Source: Cytobacillus oceanisediminis 2691 (lineage in GTDB: Bacteria; Bacillota; Bacilli; Bacillales; Cytobacillaceae). Taken from it: 64,000 nt of DNA. Numbering within the stretch: position 1 is the stretch's first letter; each line of letters opens with the position of its first letter. The position numbers and the translations under genes were made by a program. Shown piece after piece: positions 35,102 through 45,389 of this stretch. The stretch lies in NCBI RefSeq assembly GCF_000294775.2, contig NZ_CP015506.1, positions 4,687,501 through 4,751,500 of the forward strand, written 5' to 3'. The notes under the pieces were generated by a model. That model was not told where the DNA came from and made no database searches. It was given only the letters and a program-made list of their open reading frames with translations.

Positions 35102-36319
35102 TTAAAGAACGTTGAATTTACCTTTTTTCAATACAAGTGAAGGCCCGCCAACCATGTAAAGAGCACGGTTATCGATCATCTTCTTCATGAATGAAGCTTT
35201 TGTACCAACCATTTTCTTGCCGAATGCAACACCGATGGCATCGTGTTCACCAAGAGAACATACAGTACCTTTAATATCTGGAGTAAATGTTTCAAGTTCA
35301 GTTTTATTGCGGATTAAAGCAGTAATGTTTCTTGCACACACTTCACCCTGCTGCATAGCGATTTGCGCAGTAGGAGGGTATGGACGGTTAATTTCTTCAT
35401 TGATGATTAATGAGCAGTCTCCGATGATAAACAAATTATCATGGCCAGGAGCACGCAAATCAGGCTGTACTTTTACACGTCCGCGCATTGCTTCAATACC
35501 GGAATTCTCAATAATAGAATTTCCGCGTACACCTGCAGCCCAGACAACAGTTGCAGCTTTGATTTCTTCTACTTCATCTTCGCCCTTGCCAACAATGATG
35601 CCTTCAGGAGTAGCTTCCTTAATAGCTGTTCCAATCATGAATTGTACGCCTTTTTTCTCTAAGTGAGAAACAGCGTAATTAACAAGCTCAGGATCGAAGC
35701 CAGGAAGAACCATTGGCGCTGCTTCCACGCAAATGATTTTCACTTTGTGGTAGTCCACATCGTACTCTTTGCAAAGCTCAGGAACACGGTTTGCCAATTC
35801 TCCAAGGAATTCAATGCCGGTAAAGCCTGCTCCGCCGACAACAATTGTCAGGCGCTCGTCTTTTTTCTCGGCGTCTGTATTGTAAGTAGCAAATTGATAT
35901 TCAATATGCTCGCGGATCTGACGCGCAGCATTTACATTGACAATAGAAAATGCATGTTCCTTAAGTCCTTTAATACCGAATGTTTCCGGCTCAGCTCCTA
36001 GGGAAACAACTAGATAATCATAGTCAATTTCGCCACTTTCCAAAATGACTTTCTTTTCTTCTGTTTTAATTTCCAGAGCAGTTCCCTGAACGAATTCAAC
36101 TTTGTTGCGGTCAATAACATCTTTTATATCATAGCGTACACGATCGTGATGAAGTGTTCCGGCTGATGCTTCATGCAGCCATGTTGTTTCATAATGGTAG
36201 TCATTCTTGTTCACTAAAACGATTTCTGCTTCGTTTGTTCCTACAGATTTCTGCAAACGGGTTGCAACCATCAAACCGCCGTAGCCTGCACCGAGGATAA
36301 CAATCTTTGGCTTTCTCAA
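35102..36319 (-). CDS. yumB: NADH dehydrogenase-like flavoprotein YumB
   Basis: A 405-residue type-II NADH:quinone oxidoreductase-like enzyme. The FAD motif GAGYGG is at 10-15, the NADH motif [12 protein letters not shown] is at about 160, and a second FAD contact FIIGDCSL lies near 300. It should transfer electrons from NADH to menaquinone at the inner membrane face. The TTG at 36319 ([10 protein letters not shown]) matches the start of B. subtilis YumB; a GTG at 36334 would add five residues. Confidence 0.9.
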   Translation of the reverse strand: MRKPKIVILGAGYGGLMVATRLQKSVGTNEAEIVLVNKNDYHYETTWLHEASAGTLHHDRVRYDIKDVIDRNKVEFVQGTALEIKTEEKKVILESGEIDYDYLVVSLGAEPETFGIKGLKEHAFSIVNVNAARQIREHIEYQFATYNTDAEKKDERLTIVVGGAGFTGIEFLGELANRVPELCKEYDVDYHKVKIICVEAAPMVLPGFDPELVNYAVSHLEKKGVQFMIGTAIKEATPEGIIVGKGEDEVEEIKAATVVWAAGVRGNSIIENSGIEAMRGRVKVQPDLRAPGHDNLFIIGDCSLIINEEINRPYPPTAQIAMQQGEVCARNITALIRNKTELETFTPDIKGTVCSLGEHDAIGVAFGKKMVGTKASFMKKMIDNRALYMVGGPSLVLKKGKFNVL

Positions 36320-36610
36320 GTGTATCACTTCCACCTTTTTTAAGTATTTTCTAATGTTTTCTTATCTTCCACTGCTTTATATTTTTTATAGCAAAAAACA
36401 TAAAAAAACTTTGTGATGTTATTCACGAACTAGTTCAAAAAAACTCAACAAAATTGTCATAAAATATTAACATTATTCCTCCATTACATCTTATTCTACT
36501 TCATATAGTTTTTCAAGCCTAAAAAAATAGACGAAAAACTTAAAAATTTTAAGAAAAATTAAAGAAATATACGTGTTTTTAATTCAGGATCTCCATTTGA
36601 AATCTTCCAA

Positions 36611-36644
36611 TTATTCATAATATTTACTTATTCATAATATTTAC
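36611..36644. repeat. Perfect tandem 17-bp direct repeat
   Basis: TTATTCATAATATTTAC occurs twice without a gap, at 36611-36627 and 36628-36644, about 30 bases upstream of the yumC -10 element. It may be a regulator-binding site or a replication slip. Confidence 0.85.
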
Positions 36645-36672
36645 CTCGATTGATGAGGTTTTAAACGATTTA

Positions 36673-36681
36673 TGTTAGAAT
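36673..36681 (+). promoter_or_regulatory. Extended -10 promoter of yumC
   Basis: TGTTAGAAT gives a TGn-extended -10 box 40 bases before the yumC start; a TTGATG -35-like box is 20 bases upstream of it, a longer than normal spacing. Confidence 0.5.
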
Positions 36682-36720
36682 AAAGAGTGGAATTTCAATA
36701 CATACGCGGGGGGATATTGC

Positions 36721-37719
36721 ATGAAAGAAGATCAAAAGGTGTATGACATAACCATCATTGGCGGGGGGCCAACTGGTTTATTCACTGCTTTCTACGGAGG
36801 CATGAGACAAGCATCAGTAAAGATTATTGAGAGCTTGCCGCAGCTTGGGGGACAGTTATCTGCTCTTTATCCTGAAAAATACATATATGATGTTGCCGGC
36901 TTCCCGAAAGTCCGCGCCCAGGAATTAATTGATAACCTTAAGGAACAAATGGCTAAATTCGAGCCTACTGTATCACTTGAACAATCTGTTGAAAAATTAG
37001 AGAAACAAGCTGATGGAACATTTAAGCTTACGACCAATAAAGAAGTGCATTACTCAAAAACCATCATTATCACTGCCGGCAATGGCGCGTTCCAGCCTCG
37101 CCGTCTAGAACTTGAAAGCGCAGCTCAATACGAAGGCACGAACCTTCATTACTTTATTGATGATTTAAGTCAATTCGCCGGCAAGAAAGCAGTTGTATTC
37201 GGAGGCGGGGATTCTGCAGTAGACTGGGCTTTAATGCTTGAGCCTATCGCTGAAAAAGTAACGATTGTACACCGCCGCGATAAATTCCGCGCGCATGAGC
37301 ATAGTGTAGAAAATCTGCAGAACTCTAAGGTCGAAATCAAAACACCTTATGTGCCTGCTGAGCTTATCGGTGACAGCGAAGGAATCAAACAAGTTGTCCT
37401 CGAAGGTGTTACTTCAAAGGAAAAAGAGGTATTCGATGTTGATGCTGTAATCGTAAACTACGGATTCGTTTCCTCCCTTGGCCCAATTAAAGAATGGGGT
37501 CTTGAAATTGAAAAGAACTCCATTGTTGTTAACTCAAGAATGGAAACAAATATCGAAGGCATATATGCTGCCGGTGATATCTGCACATACGATGGAAAAG
37601 TGAAGCTTATTGCCTGCGGTTTCGGTGAAGCGCCAACTGCAGTGAACCACGCAAAATCCTACATCGATCCAAAAGCGAAAGTCCAGCCAATGCACAGCTC
37701 TTCCATGTTTGGCAAATAA
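36721..37719 (+). CDS. yumC: Ferredoxin/flavodoxin-NADP+ reductase, type 2 (YumC)
   Basis: A 332-residue flavoprotein, same length as B. subtilis YumC. It has the FAD motif GGGPTG at 15-20, the NADP motif [10 protein letters not shown] near 160, and [11 protein letters not shown] towards the end. It lacks the CxxC of thioredoxin reductases, as expected for this thioredoxin-reductase-like FNR class. It moves electrons between NADPH and ferredoxin or flavodoxin. GGGGGGAT precedes the ATG. Confidence 0.94.
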   Translation: MKEDQKVYDITIIGGGPTGLFTAFYGGMRQASVKIIESLPQLGGQLSALYPEKYIYDVAGFPKVRAQELIDNLKEQMAKFEPTVSLEQSVEKLEKQADGTFKLTTNKEVHYSKTIIITAGNGAFQPRRLELESAAQYEGTNLHYFIDDLSQFAGKKAVVFGGGDSAVDWALMLEPIAEKVTIVHRRDKFRAHEHSVENLQNSKVEIKTPYVPAELIGDSEGIKQVVLEGVTSKEKEVFDVDAVIVNYGFVSSLGPIKEWGLEIEKNSIVVNSRMETNIEGIYAAGDICTYDGKVKLIACGFGEAPTAVNHAKSYIDPKAKVQPMHSSSMFGK

Positions 37720-37721
37720 GA

Positions 37722-37795
37722 AATGCGGAAGCTCCTTGCTTACCCAGATACATCGAGGAGGCAGGCTGCTTGCGCAGGACAGTTATCAGCTTTCT
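37722..37795 (+). repeat. Dispersed hairpin repeat, short form (copy 5)
   Basis: GCGGAAGCTCCTTGCTTACCC ... GAGGAGGCAGGCTGCTTGCGC and GGACAGTTATC directly after yumC. The inner part is reduced to a few bases. Confidence 0.7.
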
Positions 37796-37803
37796 TGCGA
37801 TAC

Positions 37804-37836
37804 AAAAGGACGGCCCTTCGGGGACCGTCCTTTTTT
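37804..37836 (+). terminator. Terminator of yumC
   Basis: AAAGGACGG / CCGTCCTTT stem closed by a TTCG-type loop, followed by TTTT. Confidence 0.88.
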
Positions 37837-37899
37837 GAGATTACAAAGATATAGTTCGAAATTATTCCAGTAACTGTCTAGAAGCGTTAAAGGCAGTAT

Positions 37900-38262
37900 T
37901 TAGCACTCTTCCGGAGTACCTGTATTTGAAGCGGTACGGAAAGATGACCCACAACCACAATTTGCGATTGCATTAGGATTATCGATTGTGAATCCGCCGC
38001 CCATCATCGATTGTTTGTAATCAATTTTTGTGCCTTTTAAGATAGGGGCGTCTTCCTTGCTGACAAGAACCTGGATACCATAATGCTCTGACTGGATATC
38101 ATCCTCCTCGACTTCATGGGCAAACCCCATTCCATAGGAAAGTCCGCTGCACCCGCCTCCTTTAACGGCTACACGCAAGAATGCATCTTCTTCCTCATTT
38201 TGTCTCATCATTTCTTTTATATGCAAAGCTGCTGCTTCTGTTATATCCACAACTTGTTCCAT
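37900..38262 (-). CDS. yutM: HesB/IscA-family Fe-S protein YutM
   Basis: A 120-residue A-type scaffold or carrier. The three conserved cysteines are C38 in GGGCSG and C102 and C104 in NCGCGSSF. It is thought to donate [4Fe-4S] clusters or iron to apoproteins such as LipA. An extra cysteine is the last residue. GGAGGG lies 8 bases before the ATG. The length is equal to B. subtilis YutM. Confidence 0.9.
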   Translation of the reverse strand: MEQVVDITEAAALHIKEMMRQNEEEDAFLRVAVKGGGCSGLSYGMGFAHEVEEDDIQSEHYGIQVLVSKEDAPILKGTKIDYKQSMMGGGFTIDNPNAIANCGCGSSFRTASNTGTPEEC

Positions 38263-38456
38263 GTTATTCCCTCCTGTACACGTAAGGATATTTCTATATA
38301 TATAGTATATACAGTAAAAGGTATGTGCTCAACTTAAGAGGCTTTTTCTTTTTATTGCCTTTTCAGAACACTGTTTAACGAATAGTTCTTTATGCCCTCA
38401 AACCAAACAATACATGATACAATAGTCATACTCATTATATTCGGAGGTGGCATTCT

Positions 38457-39152
38457 ATGCAGCAATTAAAGCCTACTTATGATAAAAATTGCGGATGCAG
38501 AGTCTGCAGAGAGAGTTTCACCACCAAAAAAACCCGCTCCCGATTTGTAAAAATATTTAATTATGACAGTGATTTTTGCCCAATTTATTCTGATGAAAGC
38601 ATGAATCCTCTTTTATATTATATTAACACTTGCCCTCATTGCGGCTACTCAGAATCAGAGGACTTTTCCCCTTATTTTCCGCCTGGTGCCCTGGACATGA
38701 TTAATTCTAAAGTTGTAGATGCCTGGATACCCCAGGATTATTGCCAGGACCGCACCATCCCTGTTGCAATCAACGCCTATAAGCTGGCTATTTATTGCGG
38801 TACTTTAAAAAGGGAGAAGCATATTATTATGGCTGGTTTATATATCAGGCTGGCCTGGCTCTTCCGGAGTATAAAAAATGATAATCAAGAACAGAGATTT
38901 TTGAAACTTGCTCTAAAAGAATATTCGGAGTCTTATATGTCAGATGATTTTAAAGGATCATCTATTTCTGAAACGAGGATTTTCTATCTGATCGGAGAGT
39001 TATCCAGAAGGACACATCAGTCTGAACAGGCTGTTAAATACTTTTCAAAAGTAATTGAACTGCAAAGCCGCTCCACTGAGCCTAAATTAATTGAAATGGC
39101 AAGAGAACGCTGGCATGAGATGAGACAGGAACAAAAAACTGCCGGCAACTAA
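38457..39152 (+). CDS. DUF2225 protein with cysteine knuckles
   Basis: A 231-residue protein. The N-terminal part has CGCRVCRESF and a second pair CPHCGYSE near 58-65, probably a zinc-binding site. A helical, TPR-like C-terminal half follows (about 95-220). This is the DUF2225 architecture, of unknown function and common in Bacillaceae. CGGAGGTGG lies 7-8 bases before the ATG. In B. subtilis the corresponding interval between yutM and yuzB contains dapF instead. Confidence 0.82.
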   Translation: MQQLKPTYDKNCGCRVCRESFTTKKTRSRFVKIFNYDSDFCPIYSDESMNPLLYYINTCPHCGYSESEDFSPYFPPGALDMINSKVVDAWIPQDYCQDRTIPVAINAYKLAIYCGTLKREKHIIMAGLYIRLAWLFRSIKNDNQEQRFLKLALKEYSESYMSDDFKGSSISETRIFYLIGELSRRTHQSEQAVKYFSKVIELQSRSTEPKLIEMARERWHEMRQEQKTAGN

Positions 39153-39154
39153 GG

Positions 39155-39225
39155 AAAGCAGAAGAACCTTGCCCGCCCCCGGCAACTCGAAGGGGCAGGC
39201 TGCTTGCGCCAGACAGTTATTCAAG
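39155..39225 (+). repeat. Dispersed hairpin repeat, short form (copy 6)
   Basis: AAGCAGAAGAACCTTGCCCGCCCCCGG ... CTCGAAGGGGCAGGCTGCTTGCGC then CAGACAGTTATTC. Located just after the DUF2225 gene. Confidence 0.7.
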
Positions 39226-39251
39226 TGGTTACTTTCTTACTTTTGACACAA

Positions 39252-39283
39252 GAAAAAGGAGCGAAATTTAATCGCTCCTTTTA
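39252..39283 (-). terminator. Terminator of yuzB
   Basis: AAAGGAGCGA / TCGCTCCTTT stem with A/T flanks. Confidence 0.8.
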
Positions 39284-39523
39284 TTAAAACATTGGATTTT
39301 CATCCAGATATTGATATATATTTTCAACCAGTTCATCTGGCGTATCTCCAGTAACCACTTCTCCGTTCACAAGCGCAAAAAGAGTGCTTGCACATTTGCC
39401 GCAATACCCAAGACAGCCATATTCTATGACATCCAGGTCATAATCCTTTTCCAGCTTTTCAAGCGCTTTTTGAGAGCCGCTGGCCAAATTGCTGATGCAA
39501 AATTCGATGATTGGCTTAATCAC
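39284..39523 (-). CDS. yuzB: YuzB (DUF1450), small cysteine protein
   Basis: A 79-residue protein (B. subtilis YuzB 78). It contains C9 and the cluster C37-x3-C41-x2-C44, a pattern suited to metal or Fe-S binding in a thioredoxin-like fold. The GTG at 39523 (MIKPIIEFC) fits AGAGGTGA 5-6 bases upstream; the GTG at 39532 overlaps that site. Its neighbours are Fe-S and redox genes. Confidence 0.85.
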   Translation of the reverse strand: MIKPIIEFCISNLASGSQKALEKLEKDYDLDVIEYGCLGYCGKCASTLFALVNGEVVTGDTPDELVENIYQYLDENPMF

Positions 39524-39799
39524 ATCTTTCACCTCTCTACCCTGTTAATGCTACCTTTTTTACTTGAGTTCTGCAAGAAATGGATTCCATTCTCTCCTTT
39601 AAAGTGCACATATTTACCACTTCATGTCGTTTATTGTCAAGTTTCCTGCTGATATGTGTTGTGATTTTGACACAATTTCGTTATACTTTTTATGGGTTTG
39701 AGGTTATTAATATCATTTATTTATTTTTTTAAGATAACTAATTAACGTTATTTGAGTTCGGCGAAAGTAAACAGTACGGACATAAAGGGGAAATATACT

Positions 39800-40867
39800 A
39801 TGAAAAATCTTGTGATACTTGGCGGAGGTTATGGCGGTATGAGGGCGCTTGCCCGCCTTTTGCCTAATCAGCTTCCTGATGATGTCTCCATTACACTAAT
39901 AGATCGTGTTCCTTATCATTGTTTAAAAACTGAATATTACGCTCTTGCTGCAGGCACCATTTCCGATCAGCATGTGCGTGTATCATTCCCTGAACATCAA
40001 AGATTGACCATTAAATACGGTGAAGTGACGAAAATCAGCATAGAGGAAAACAAGGTTTATCTTCAAGGCGAGGAGCCTGTTTTATATGATGATATAATAA
40101 TAGGCCTTGGTTGTGAAGATAAGTACCATAATGTTCCGGGAGCCGACATTCACACATATAGCATTCAAACAATTGAAAAATCCAGAAGAACGTATGAAGC
40201 TTTAAATAATCTATCACCAGGCTCTGTTGTTGGAATTGTGGGTGCAGGATTAAGCGGAGTAGAACTGGCTTCAGAATTAAATGAAAGCCGTCCGGATTTG
40301 AAAGTCAAATTGTTCGATAGAGGGAAGCATATACTCTCTGCATTCTCTGAAAGATTAAGCACATATGTAGAAAATTGGTTTCTAGAACATAATGTAGAAA
40401 TTATTAACCAATCAAATATTACTAAAGTAGAAGAAAAAACCCTTTATAATCATGACGAAGCAATCCACTGTGATGCCATCGTATGGACAGCCGGCATCCA
40501 GCCGAACAAAGTGGTTCGCGATATGAATGTGGAAAAGGATCAGCAAGGACGGGTAGTTTTAACGAAGCATCACAATATCCCTGGAAATGAACATGTCTAT
40601 GTCGTAGGAGATTGTGCAAGCCTTCCGCATGCACCAAGTGCCCAGCTTGCTGAAGGGCAGGCAGAGCAAATCGTTCAAATCCTATTGAAACGCTGGAAAG
40701 GTGAGGAACTCCCTGAAACATTGCCAGTAATCAAACTTAAAGGAGTTCTTGGATCATTGGGCAAAAAGCACGGATTCGGTCTAGTCGCAGAACGCCCTAT
40801 CACAGGACGTGTTGCCCGCCTGCTAAAATCGGGGATTTTATGGATGTATAAATACCATAACGGATAA
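39800..40867 (+). CDS. yutJ: NADH dehydrogenase-like flavoprotein YutJ
   Basis: A 355-residue, two-dinucleotide-binding flavoprotein, same length as B. subtilis YutJ. It has GGGYGG near 8-13, GIVGAGLSGVELA near 150, and VVGDCASLPHAPSAQLAEGQAE for FAD. Likely a type-II NADH:quinone reductase paralogue of YumB. AAAGGGG lies 9 bases before the ATG at 39800; a longer frame to 39752 is not supported. Confidence 0.9.
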   Translation: MKNLVILGGGYGGMRALARLLPNQLPDDVSITLIDRVPYHCLKTEYYALAAGTISDQHVRVSFPEHQRLTIKYGEVTKISIEENKVYLQGEEPVLYDDIIIGLGCEDKYHNVPGADIHTYSIQTIEKSRRTYEALNNLSPGSVVGIVGAGLSGVELASELNESRPDLKVKLFDRGKHILSAFSERLSTYVENWFLEHNVEIINQSNITKVEEKTLYNHDEAIHCDAIVWTAGIQPNKVVRDMNVEKDQQGRVVLTKHHNIPGNEHVYVVGDCASLPHAPSAQLAEGQAEQIVQILLKRWKGEELPETLPVIKLKGVLGSLGKKHGFGLVAERPITGRVARLLKSGILWMYKYHNG

Positions 40868-40894
40868 GAGGGCCCATTGCGGGCTCTTTTTTTT
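40866..40894 (+). terminator. Terminator of yutJ
   Basis: AGAGGGCCC / GGGCTCT stem then TTTTTTTT; the stop codon is part of the 5' side. Confidence 0.82.
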
Positions 40895-41085
40895 ACGTTT
40901 GAACCAAAGTAGCGCGGATAACGATAGAGATCGATTTATATTTGCGCCATTACTTTGCTGAAAAATTAATTTGAAAGGAAGTGACCGATAAAGTAAAAAT
41001 CTGACCGATATTCTGGTATAAATACTGTAGAGATGAAAATTCAACTTCAATATCCAGCAGAATCAGCTGAAACTCTTACCAAATA

Positions 41086-41120
41086 AAAAAATGAGCATCC
41101 CTTTCGATGCTCATTTTTTA
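41086..41120 (-). terminator. Terminator of yuzD
   Basis: AAAATGAGCATC / GATGCTCATTTT perfect stem. Confidence 0.85.
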
Positions 41121-41444
41121 TTAAACTGCCTGGTATCCGTACTTTTCCATTTCCGCATAGATTGTTTTTAATTTCGGATTGCCTTCACCAACAATTTCAT
41201 CCTCAATCAGGACAACCGGGTAAAACATATCCTCCTCAATCACTCTCAAGGCGAACTCTTTTTTGTTCTCTTCTTCGGGCGGATTATGAATGTCAACATA
41301 CACAATTTTAAAAGGCTGGTTGGCAAATTTGCGGGATACTGCCGCTTCCAGCCATTCATATGTCTCCTTGGATGATGGGAGATTCACACAGCTTGGACAA
41401 AGCTGTTCTGCACCATACACAGTGATTTCAATTTCTTTTTTCAA
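41121..41444 (-). CDS. yuzD: YuzD (DUF1462), thioredoxin-like protein
   Basis: A 107-residue protein with a CPSC motif (C16, C19) on an N-terminal beta strand (EIEITVYGAEQL), the pattern of a thioredoxin-like fold. It may exchange disulfides or help with Fe-S assembly, as it is divergent from the NifU-like yutI. It starts at TTG 41444, 6 bases after GGGGGAG. Length as in B. subtilis YuzD (108). Confidence 0.87.
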   Translation of the reverse strand: MKKEIEITVYGAEQLCPSCVNLPSSKETYEWLEAAVSRKFANQPFKIVYVDIHNPPEEENKKEFALRVIEEDMFYPVVLIEDEIVGEGNPKLKTIYAEMEKYGYQAV

Positions 41445-41608
41445 TCTTCTCTCCCCCTATGCAAAACTTGTTCTTACCTTCATTTTACAACATTAACAAA
41501 GAGCAAACCTAATAAAATATTCTCCTAATGAGTGGAAATTACGCTCTTGGAATAGATTTTTAAGACTGATTTGATTATAATAAATATATGGAAAGGAGTC
41601 GATTTCAC

Positions 41609-41848
41609 ATGGCAGAACAAACGACTATGACTGAACAAGTTCAGGAAGTATTAGATAAATTGCGCCCATTCCTTCTTCGCGATGGCGGGGACTGTGAATT
41701 GGTGGATGTTGAAGATGGCATCGTTAAATTGCGCCTTCTTGGTGCATGCGGCAGCTGCCCAAGTTCAACGATTACGTTAAAAGCCGGTATTGAGCGCGCT
41801 CTTTTAGAAGAAGTACCTGGTGTAGTCGAAGTAGAACAAGTATTTTAA
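41609..41848 (+). CDS. yutI: NifU C-terminal-domain Fe-S scaffold YutI
   Basis: A 79-residue Nfu-type protein with the cluster-binding CGSC (C47, C50). It can carry a [4Fe-4S] cluster between two subunits and deliver it to clients such as aconitase or LipA. The ATG at 41609 has AAAGGAG 10 bases upstream; the ATG at 41588 precedes the ribosome site. Single gene, divergent from yuzD. Confidence 0.92.
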   Translation: MAEQTTMTEQVQEVLDKLRPFLLRDGGDCELVDVEDGIVKLRLLGACGSCPSSTITLKAGIERALLEEVPGVVEVEQVF

Positions 41849-41859
41849 TTTTACCTTAC

Positions 41860-41892
41860 AAAAAGCGATGTCGGCATGACATCGCTTTTTTT
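41860..41892. terminator. Bidirectional terminator between yutI and thrB
   Basis: AAAAGCGATGTC / GACATCGCTTTT stem with T-tract. Confidence 0.88.
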
Positions 41893-41894
41893 AT

Positions 41895-42830
41895 TTATAC
41901 TGTATGGCCTATTTCCAGTTCAGCTAGGCTTTTTTTTAAAACAGTGACGCCTACCTGATCAATTTTGAGGGAAAGGATTTCCATTTCCGGAAAAATCCGC
42001 TGAAGCCCTTCAGCCACTGCAGGAGCACCTTCTGGCTCTGCAAGGCAGAGAACCGCCGGTCCGGCACCGCTTAAGGCAACTCCAAATGCTCCTAGACGAG
42101 GTGCTTCCTTTTCAATAACCTCCAAATGGGGAACCATTTTCTTGCGGTAAGGATGATGAAATAAGTCAGCACTCATCATCTTGCCTGCCAGGGAATAATT
42201 CCCGCTAAGCAGTGCTGCAACCATGACATTGCCGACTGCCCCAGCCTGTACGGCTTCTTTAAAAGACCATGCTTCAGGCAGGACGCCTCTGGATTCCTTT
42301 GTAAGGAGCTCTTCTTTTGGCACCACTGCTATAACATCAAAACTTATATTTTTAATGCTTTGGACAGAAACCTCTTCCTCTGACATGCAGCCAATGACAA
42401 GGCCTCCGAGAAGGGAAGCTCCTGCGTTATCCGGATGCCCCTCCATTCGTGATGATAGCTCCAGCTTTTCATACTGGCTCAGCTGAAGATCACAAAGCGC
42501 GTCAGCTAATTCAATTCCCGCTACAATGGCAGCAGCGCTTGATCCAAGTCCGCGTGTAAGGGGGATATCACTTGAAATCCGGGCTTTGCATCCTGGAAGC
42601 TCTCTTCCATACTTCTTTGCCGTATCCTTTGCAACTTGAAAAATAAAATTCGATTCATCTGAAGGGTAGATGCTTAGCGGCTCTGATAAAGGAATCATTT
42701 CAAACTTATCTGCCCTCTCGGCTTCAAGCGTCAAATATAAATTTAATGCGAGGCCGATCGAGTCGAAGCCTGGCCCGAGATTTGCAGTGCTGGCCGGTAC
42801 TTTGATGACAACCATTTCACCTTCGCTCAT
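41895..42830 (-). CDS. thrB: Homoserine kinase
   Basis: A 311-residue GHMP-family kinase that phosphorylates homoserine in threonine synthesis. The ATP-binding glycine-rich motif RGLGSSAAA is near 93-101, the N-terminal [13 protein letters not shown] and the C-terminal [12 protein letters not shown] are present. Its ATG overlaps the thrC stop (ATGA), so translation is coupled. It is the last gene of hom-thrC-thrB. Confidence 0.95.
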   Translation of the reverse strand: MSEGEMVVIKVPASTANLGPGFDSIGLALNLYLTLEAERADKFEMIPLSEPLSIYPSDESNFIFQVAKDTAKKYGRELPGCKARISSDIPLTRGLGSSAAAIVAGIELADALCDLQLSQYEKLELSSRMEGHPDNAGASLLGGLVIGCMSEEEVSVQSIKNISFDVIAVVPKEELLTKESRGVLPEAWSFKEAVQAGAVGNVMVAALLSGNYSLAGKMMSADLFHHPYRKKMVPHLEVIEKEAPRLGAFGVALSGAGPAVLCLAEPEGAPAVAEGLQRIFPEMEILSLKIDQVGVTVLKKSLAELEIGHTV

Positions 42831-43888
42831 GTGTGAACGGCTCCCTTGATATGATCCGCTACTGCTTTTTCATCATTAGGCAGCAAAACTGGCTTCACAG
42901 GGCTGCAATCAATGGCTGTATTAGGATCCTTAAGTCCGTTTCCAGTCAGGATGGCCACAACCTTTGTTTTATGCGGAATCTCCCCATTGCGAAGCTGTTT
43001 ATATACTCCCGCAAGCGAAGCACACGAAGCTGGCTCAGCAAAAACCCCTTCAGAAGAAGCAAGTTTACGATACATGCAAAGAATCTCTTCGTCGCTGACT
43101 TCATCAATCTTCCCATTTGATTCTGACAATGCTGCATTGGCTAAGTGCCAGCTCGCAGGATTTCCGATTCGGATGGCTGTAGCAATCGTCTCGGGATTTT
43201 CAAACACACGGTTATGAACGATGGCCGCTGCACCTTCAGCCTGTACTCCATGCATTTTTGGAAGACCAGTGCCGCGTACTTCACTATATTCTTTAAACCC
43301 TTTCCAATAGGCAGAAATATTGCCTGCATTGCCCACAGGCAGGGCAAGGATATCCGGGGCGCCTCCAAGCTGGTCGCAGATCTCAAAGGCCGCTGTCTTC
43401 TGGCCCTCAAGACGATATGGATTAACCGAGTTTACGAGAGTAATAGGTTCTGTTTCGCTTATTTTCCGAACCATTGCCAGTGCCTGGTCAAAGTTGCCTT
43501 CAATAGATACAACTTCCGCTCCATACATAACAGCCTGCGCCAGCTTTCCCATGGCGATCTTTCCTTCAGGGATGACAACCACACATCTCATGCCGGCTCT
43601 GGCTGCATATGCAGCAGCTGCTGCAGAGGTATTGCCGGTGGAAGCACAGATAATGGCATCACTTCCTTCTTCTTTCGCCTTTGCAACAGCCATAACCATG
43701 CCTCTATCTTTAAATGACCCGGTTGGATTAGCTCCTTCCGTTTTCACATAGAGGTCAATGCCCCAGTCTCTTGAGAGTTTATCCAGCCTGATCAGGGGAG
43801 TGTTGCCCTCATTTAAGGTAAGCATTGGTGTATTTTCATTAACAGGCAGTAAATCTTTATATGTTTTTAAAAGGCCTTCCCATCTCAT
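42827..43888 (-). CDS. thrC: Threonine synthase
   Basis: A 353-residue PLP enzyme making threonine from O-phosphohomoserine. The PLP lysine is K60 in TGSFKDRG and the phosphate-binding loop is [10 protein letters not shown]. subtilis ThrC has 352 residues. The start overlaps the hom stop by four bases, the end overlaps thrB by four. Confidence 0.96.
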   Translation of the reverse strand: MRWEGLLKTYKDLLPVNENTPMLTLNEGNTPLIRLDKLSRDWGIDLYVKTEGANPTGSFKDRGMVMAVAKAKEEGSDAIICASTGNTSAAAAAYAARAGMRCVVVIPEGKIAMGKLAQAVMYGAEVVSIEGNFDQALAMVRKISETEPITLVNSVNPYRLEGQKTAAFEICDQLGGAPDILALPVGNAGNISAYWKGFKEYSEVRGTGLPKMHGVQAEGAAAIVHNRVFENPETIATAIRIGNPASWHLANAALSESNGKIDEVSDEEILCMYRKLASSEGVFAEPASCASLAGVYKQLRNGEIPHKTKVVAILTGNGLKDPNTAIDCSPVKPVLLPNDEKAVADHIKGAVHT

Positions 43889-45183
43889 ACTCTGGCGCTC
43901 CCTTCCACACGATACGAACTTTTAATTGTTTGGACTGCCGGCAAATCTCTTAAACTTACTAATATATCCTCATAATCCTTAAGAGATGCCTGGTGGGTAA
44001 CCAGTACAATCTCAGCAAGCCCTTTTTCTTTTAAAGGAAGCTGCAGGATTTTTTCGAAGCTGACATGGTGCTCTGAGAATATGGATGTGATGTTGGCAAA
44101 AGTCCCTACCTCATCTTTAACATGCAATCTTAAGAAATACTTCGAATAAATTTCATCTGCACCTTTTAATTTCTTATCATATTGAGGGGCTACCGCGCTT
44201 TTACCATTTACCCCAAGACGCATATTTTTCATGACACCCACGAGGTCCGATACCACTGCAGTAGCTGTAGGCAGACTGCCCGCCCCAGGTCCGTAGAACA
44301 TCGTTTCCCCTACCGCTTCACCGTATACATATACAGCATTGTATTCATCCTGAACCGATGCAAGCGGGTGAGACTCGGACAGCAAAGTCGGCTGAACGCT
44401 TACTTCCACCTTCTCCCCCTCCCGATGAGCAATCCCGATCAGCTTCATGGTGTATCCAAGCTGCTTGCCGTACTGCAGGTCCTCTTCTGTAATATCTGTA
44501 ATGCCTTTAACCTTTACATCATCAAGGTCAATATTCATGGAAAAACCAAGTGTTGACAGGATCGCCATTTTCCTTGCTGCATCAAGGCCCTCCACATCTG
44601 CAGTCGGATCGCTTTCCGCATATCCCAGCTCCTGGGCTTCTTTCAGAACTTCCTCATAAGCGCTCCCATTCTTGCTCATCTTTGTCAAAATAAAGTTTGT
44701 TGTCCCATTCACAATTCCCATCATTTTTGTAATTCTGTCTGAAGCCAAACCATCTACCAGCCCTCTTAAAATGGGAATGCCGCCGGCCACACTTGCCTCA
44801 TAAAAGAGGTCACACCCGTTTTGCGTAGCAGCAGCCAGCAATTCGGGTCCATAAACAGCCATTAGGTCCTTATTTGCCGTCACCACATGCTTGCCATTAT
44901 CCAAAGCTTTCTTTAAATGATTTCTTGTTTCTTCTATGCCGCCCATTACTTCAATTACAACATCTATATCAGCATCATTTAAAATGTCTTCAGGATTTAG
45001 CGTCAGCAAATTCCTGTCCACTTTAACTGCTCTTTCTTTATCTGCATCTTTAACAAGAACTCTCTTTACAACAACCGGACAGCCGACTTGGTGCATGAGT
45101 TTATCCTGATGTTTCTCAATGATTTGCACCACACCCGATCCAACTGTTCCTAATCCTAATAAACCGATTGAGATTGATTCCAC
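43885..45183 (-). CDS. hom: Homoserine dehydrogenase
   Basis: A 432-residue NAD(P)-dependent enzyme reducing aspartate semialdehyde to homoserine. GLGTVGSG is at the N-terminus, the catalytic region [12 protein letters not shown] and [14 protein letters not shown] follow, and a C-terminal ACT domain (about 350-428) senses threonine. The GTG at 45183 has AAGGGGGAG 5 bases upstream and gives the B. subtilis length (433). First gene of the threonine operon. Confidence 0.95.
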   Translation of the reverse strand: MESISIGLLGLGTVGSGVVQIIEKHQDKLMHQVGCPVVVKRVLVKDADKERAVKVDRNLLTLNPEDILNDADIDVVIEVMGGIEETRNHLKKALDNGKHVVTANKDLMAVYGPELLAAATQNGCDLFYEASVAGGIPILRGLVDGLASDRITKMMGIVNGTTNFILTKMSKNGSAYEEVLKEAQELGYAESDPTADVEGLDAARKMAILSTLGFSMNIDLDDVKVKGITDITEEDLQYGKQLGYTMKLIGIAHREGEKVEVSVQPTLLSESHPLASVQDEYNAVYVYGEAVGETMFYGPGAGSLPTATAVVSDLVGVMKNMRLGVNGKSAVAPQYDKKLKGADEIYSKYFLRLHVKDEVGTFANITSIFSEHHVSFEKILQLPLKEKGLAEIVLVTHQASLKDYEDILVSLRDLPAVQTIKSSYRVEGSARV

Positions 45184-45239
45184 GCTAGCTCCCCCTTTAG
45201 TGTTCACTATGCAAGCACATTTGTATTTGTATAGTAGAC

Positions 45240-45268
45240 ATTATAGGGGTCAAGCGGCGTTTTTACAA
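45240..45268 (-). promoter_or_regulatory. Sigma-A promoter of hom-thrC-thrB
   Basis: Reading the minus strand: TTGTAA (45268-45263), a 17-base spacer and TATAAT (45245-45240), 57 bases before the hom start. No T-box or attenuator is visible in the short leader. Confidence 0.65.
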
Positions 45269-45355
45269 TAGGCAATTTTCCGAAAATAATGACTGGAAGC
45301 GCTTAACATACTGATTTATTGCGATTTTATTTTTAAAATTTTTTTATCTATAAAT

Positions 45356-45382
45356 AAAGGCACCCTGCTTTGGGGTGCCTTC
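45356..45382 (-). terminator. Terminator of the 2-hydroxyacid dehydrogenase gene
   Basis: AAGGCACCC / GGGGTGCCTT stem, followed on the minus strand by TATTTATAG. Confidence 0.8.
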
Positions 45383-45389
45383 ATCACTT

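Larger units (their letters stand above)
36320..36720. other. Divergent AT-rich intergenic region between yumB and yumC
   Basis: About 400 bases with no gene. It holds the two promoters for divergent yumB and yumC, a perfect tandem 17-bp repeat and an extended -10 element (see separate entries). Several A/T tracts would bend the DNA. Confidence 0.6.

Noticed and set aside
45290-45306. cre-like TGGAAGCGCTTAACA upstream of hom
   Set aside because: The half-sites are one base too far apart for the cre consensus; only the central palindrome matches.
45184-45355. T-box or threonine attenuator ahead of hom
   Set aside because: The likely leader is under 60 bases and contains no T-box motif or terminator.
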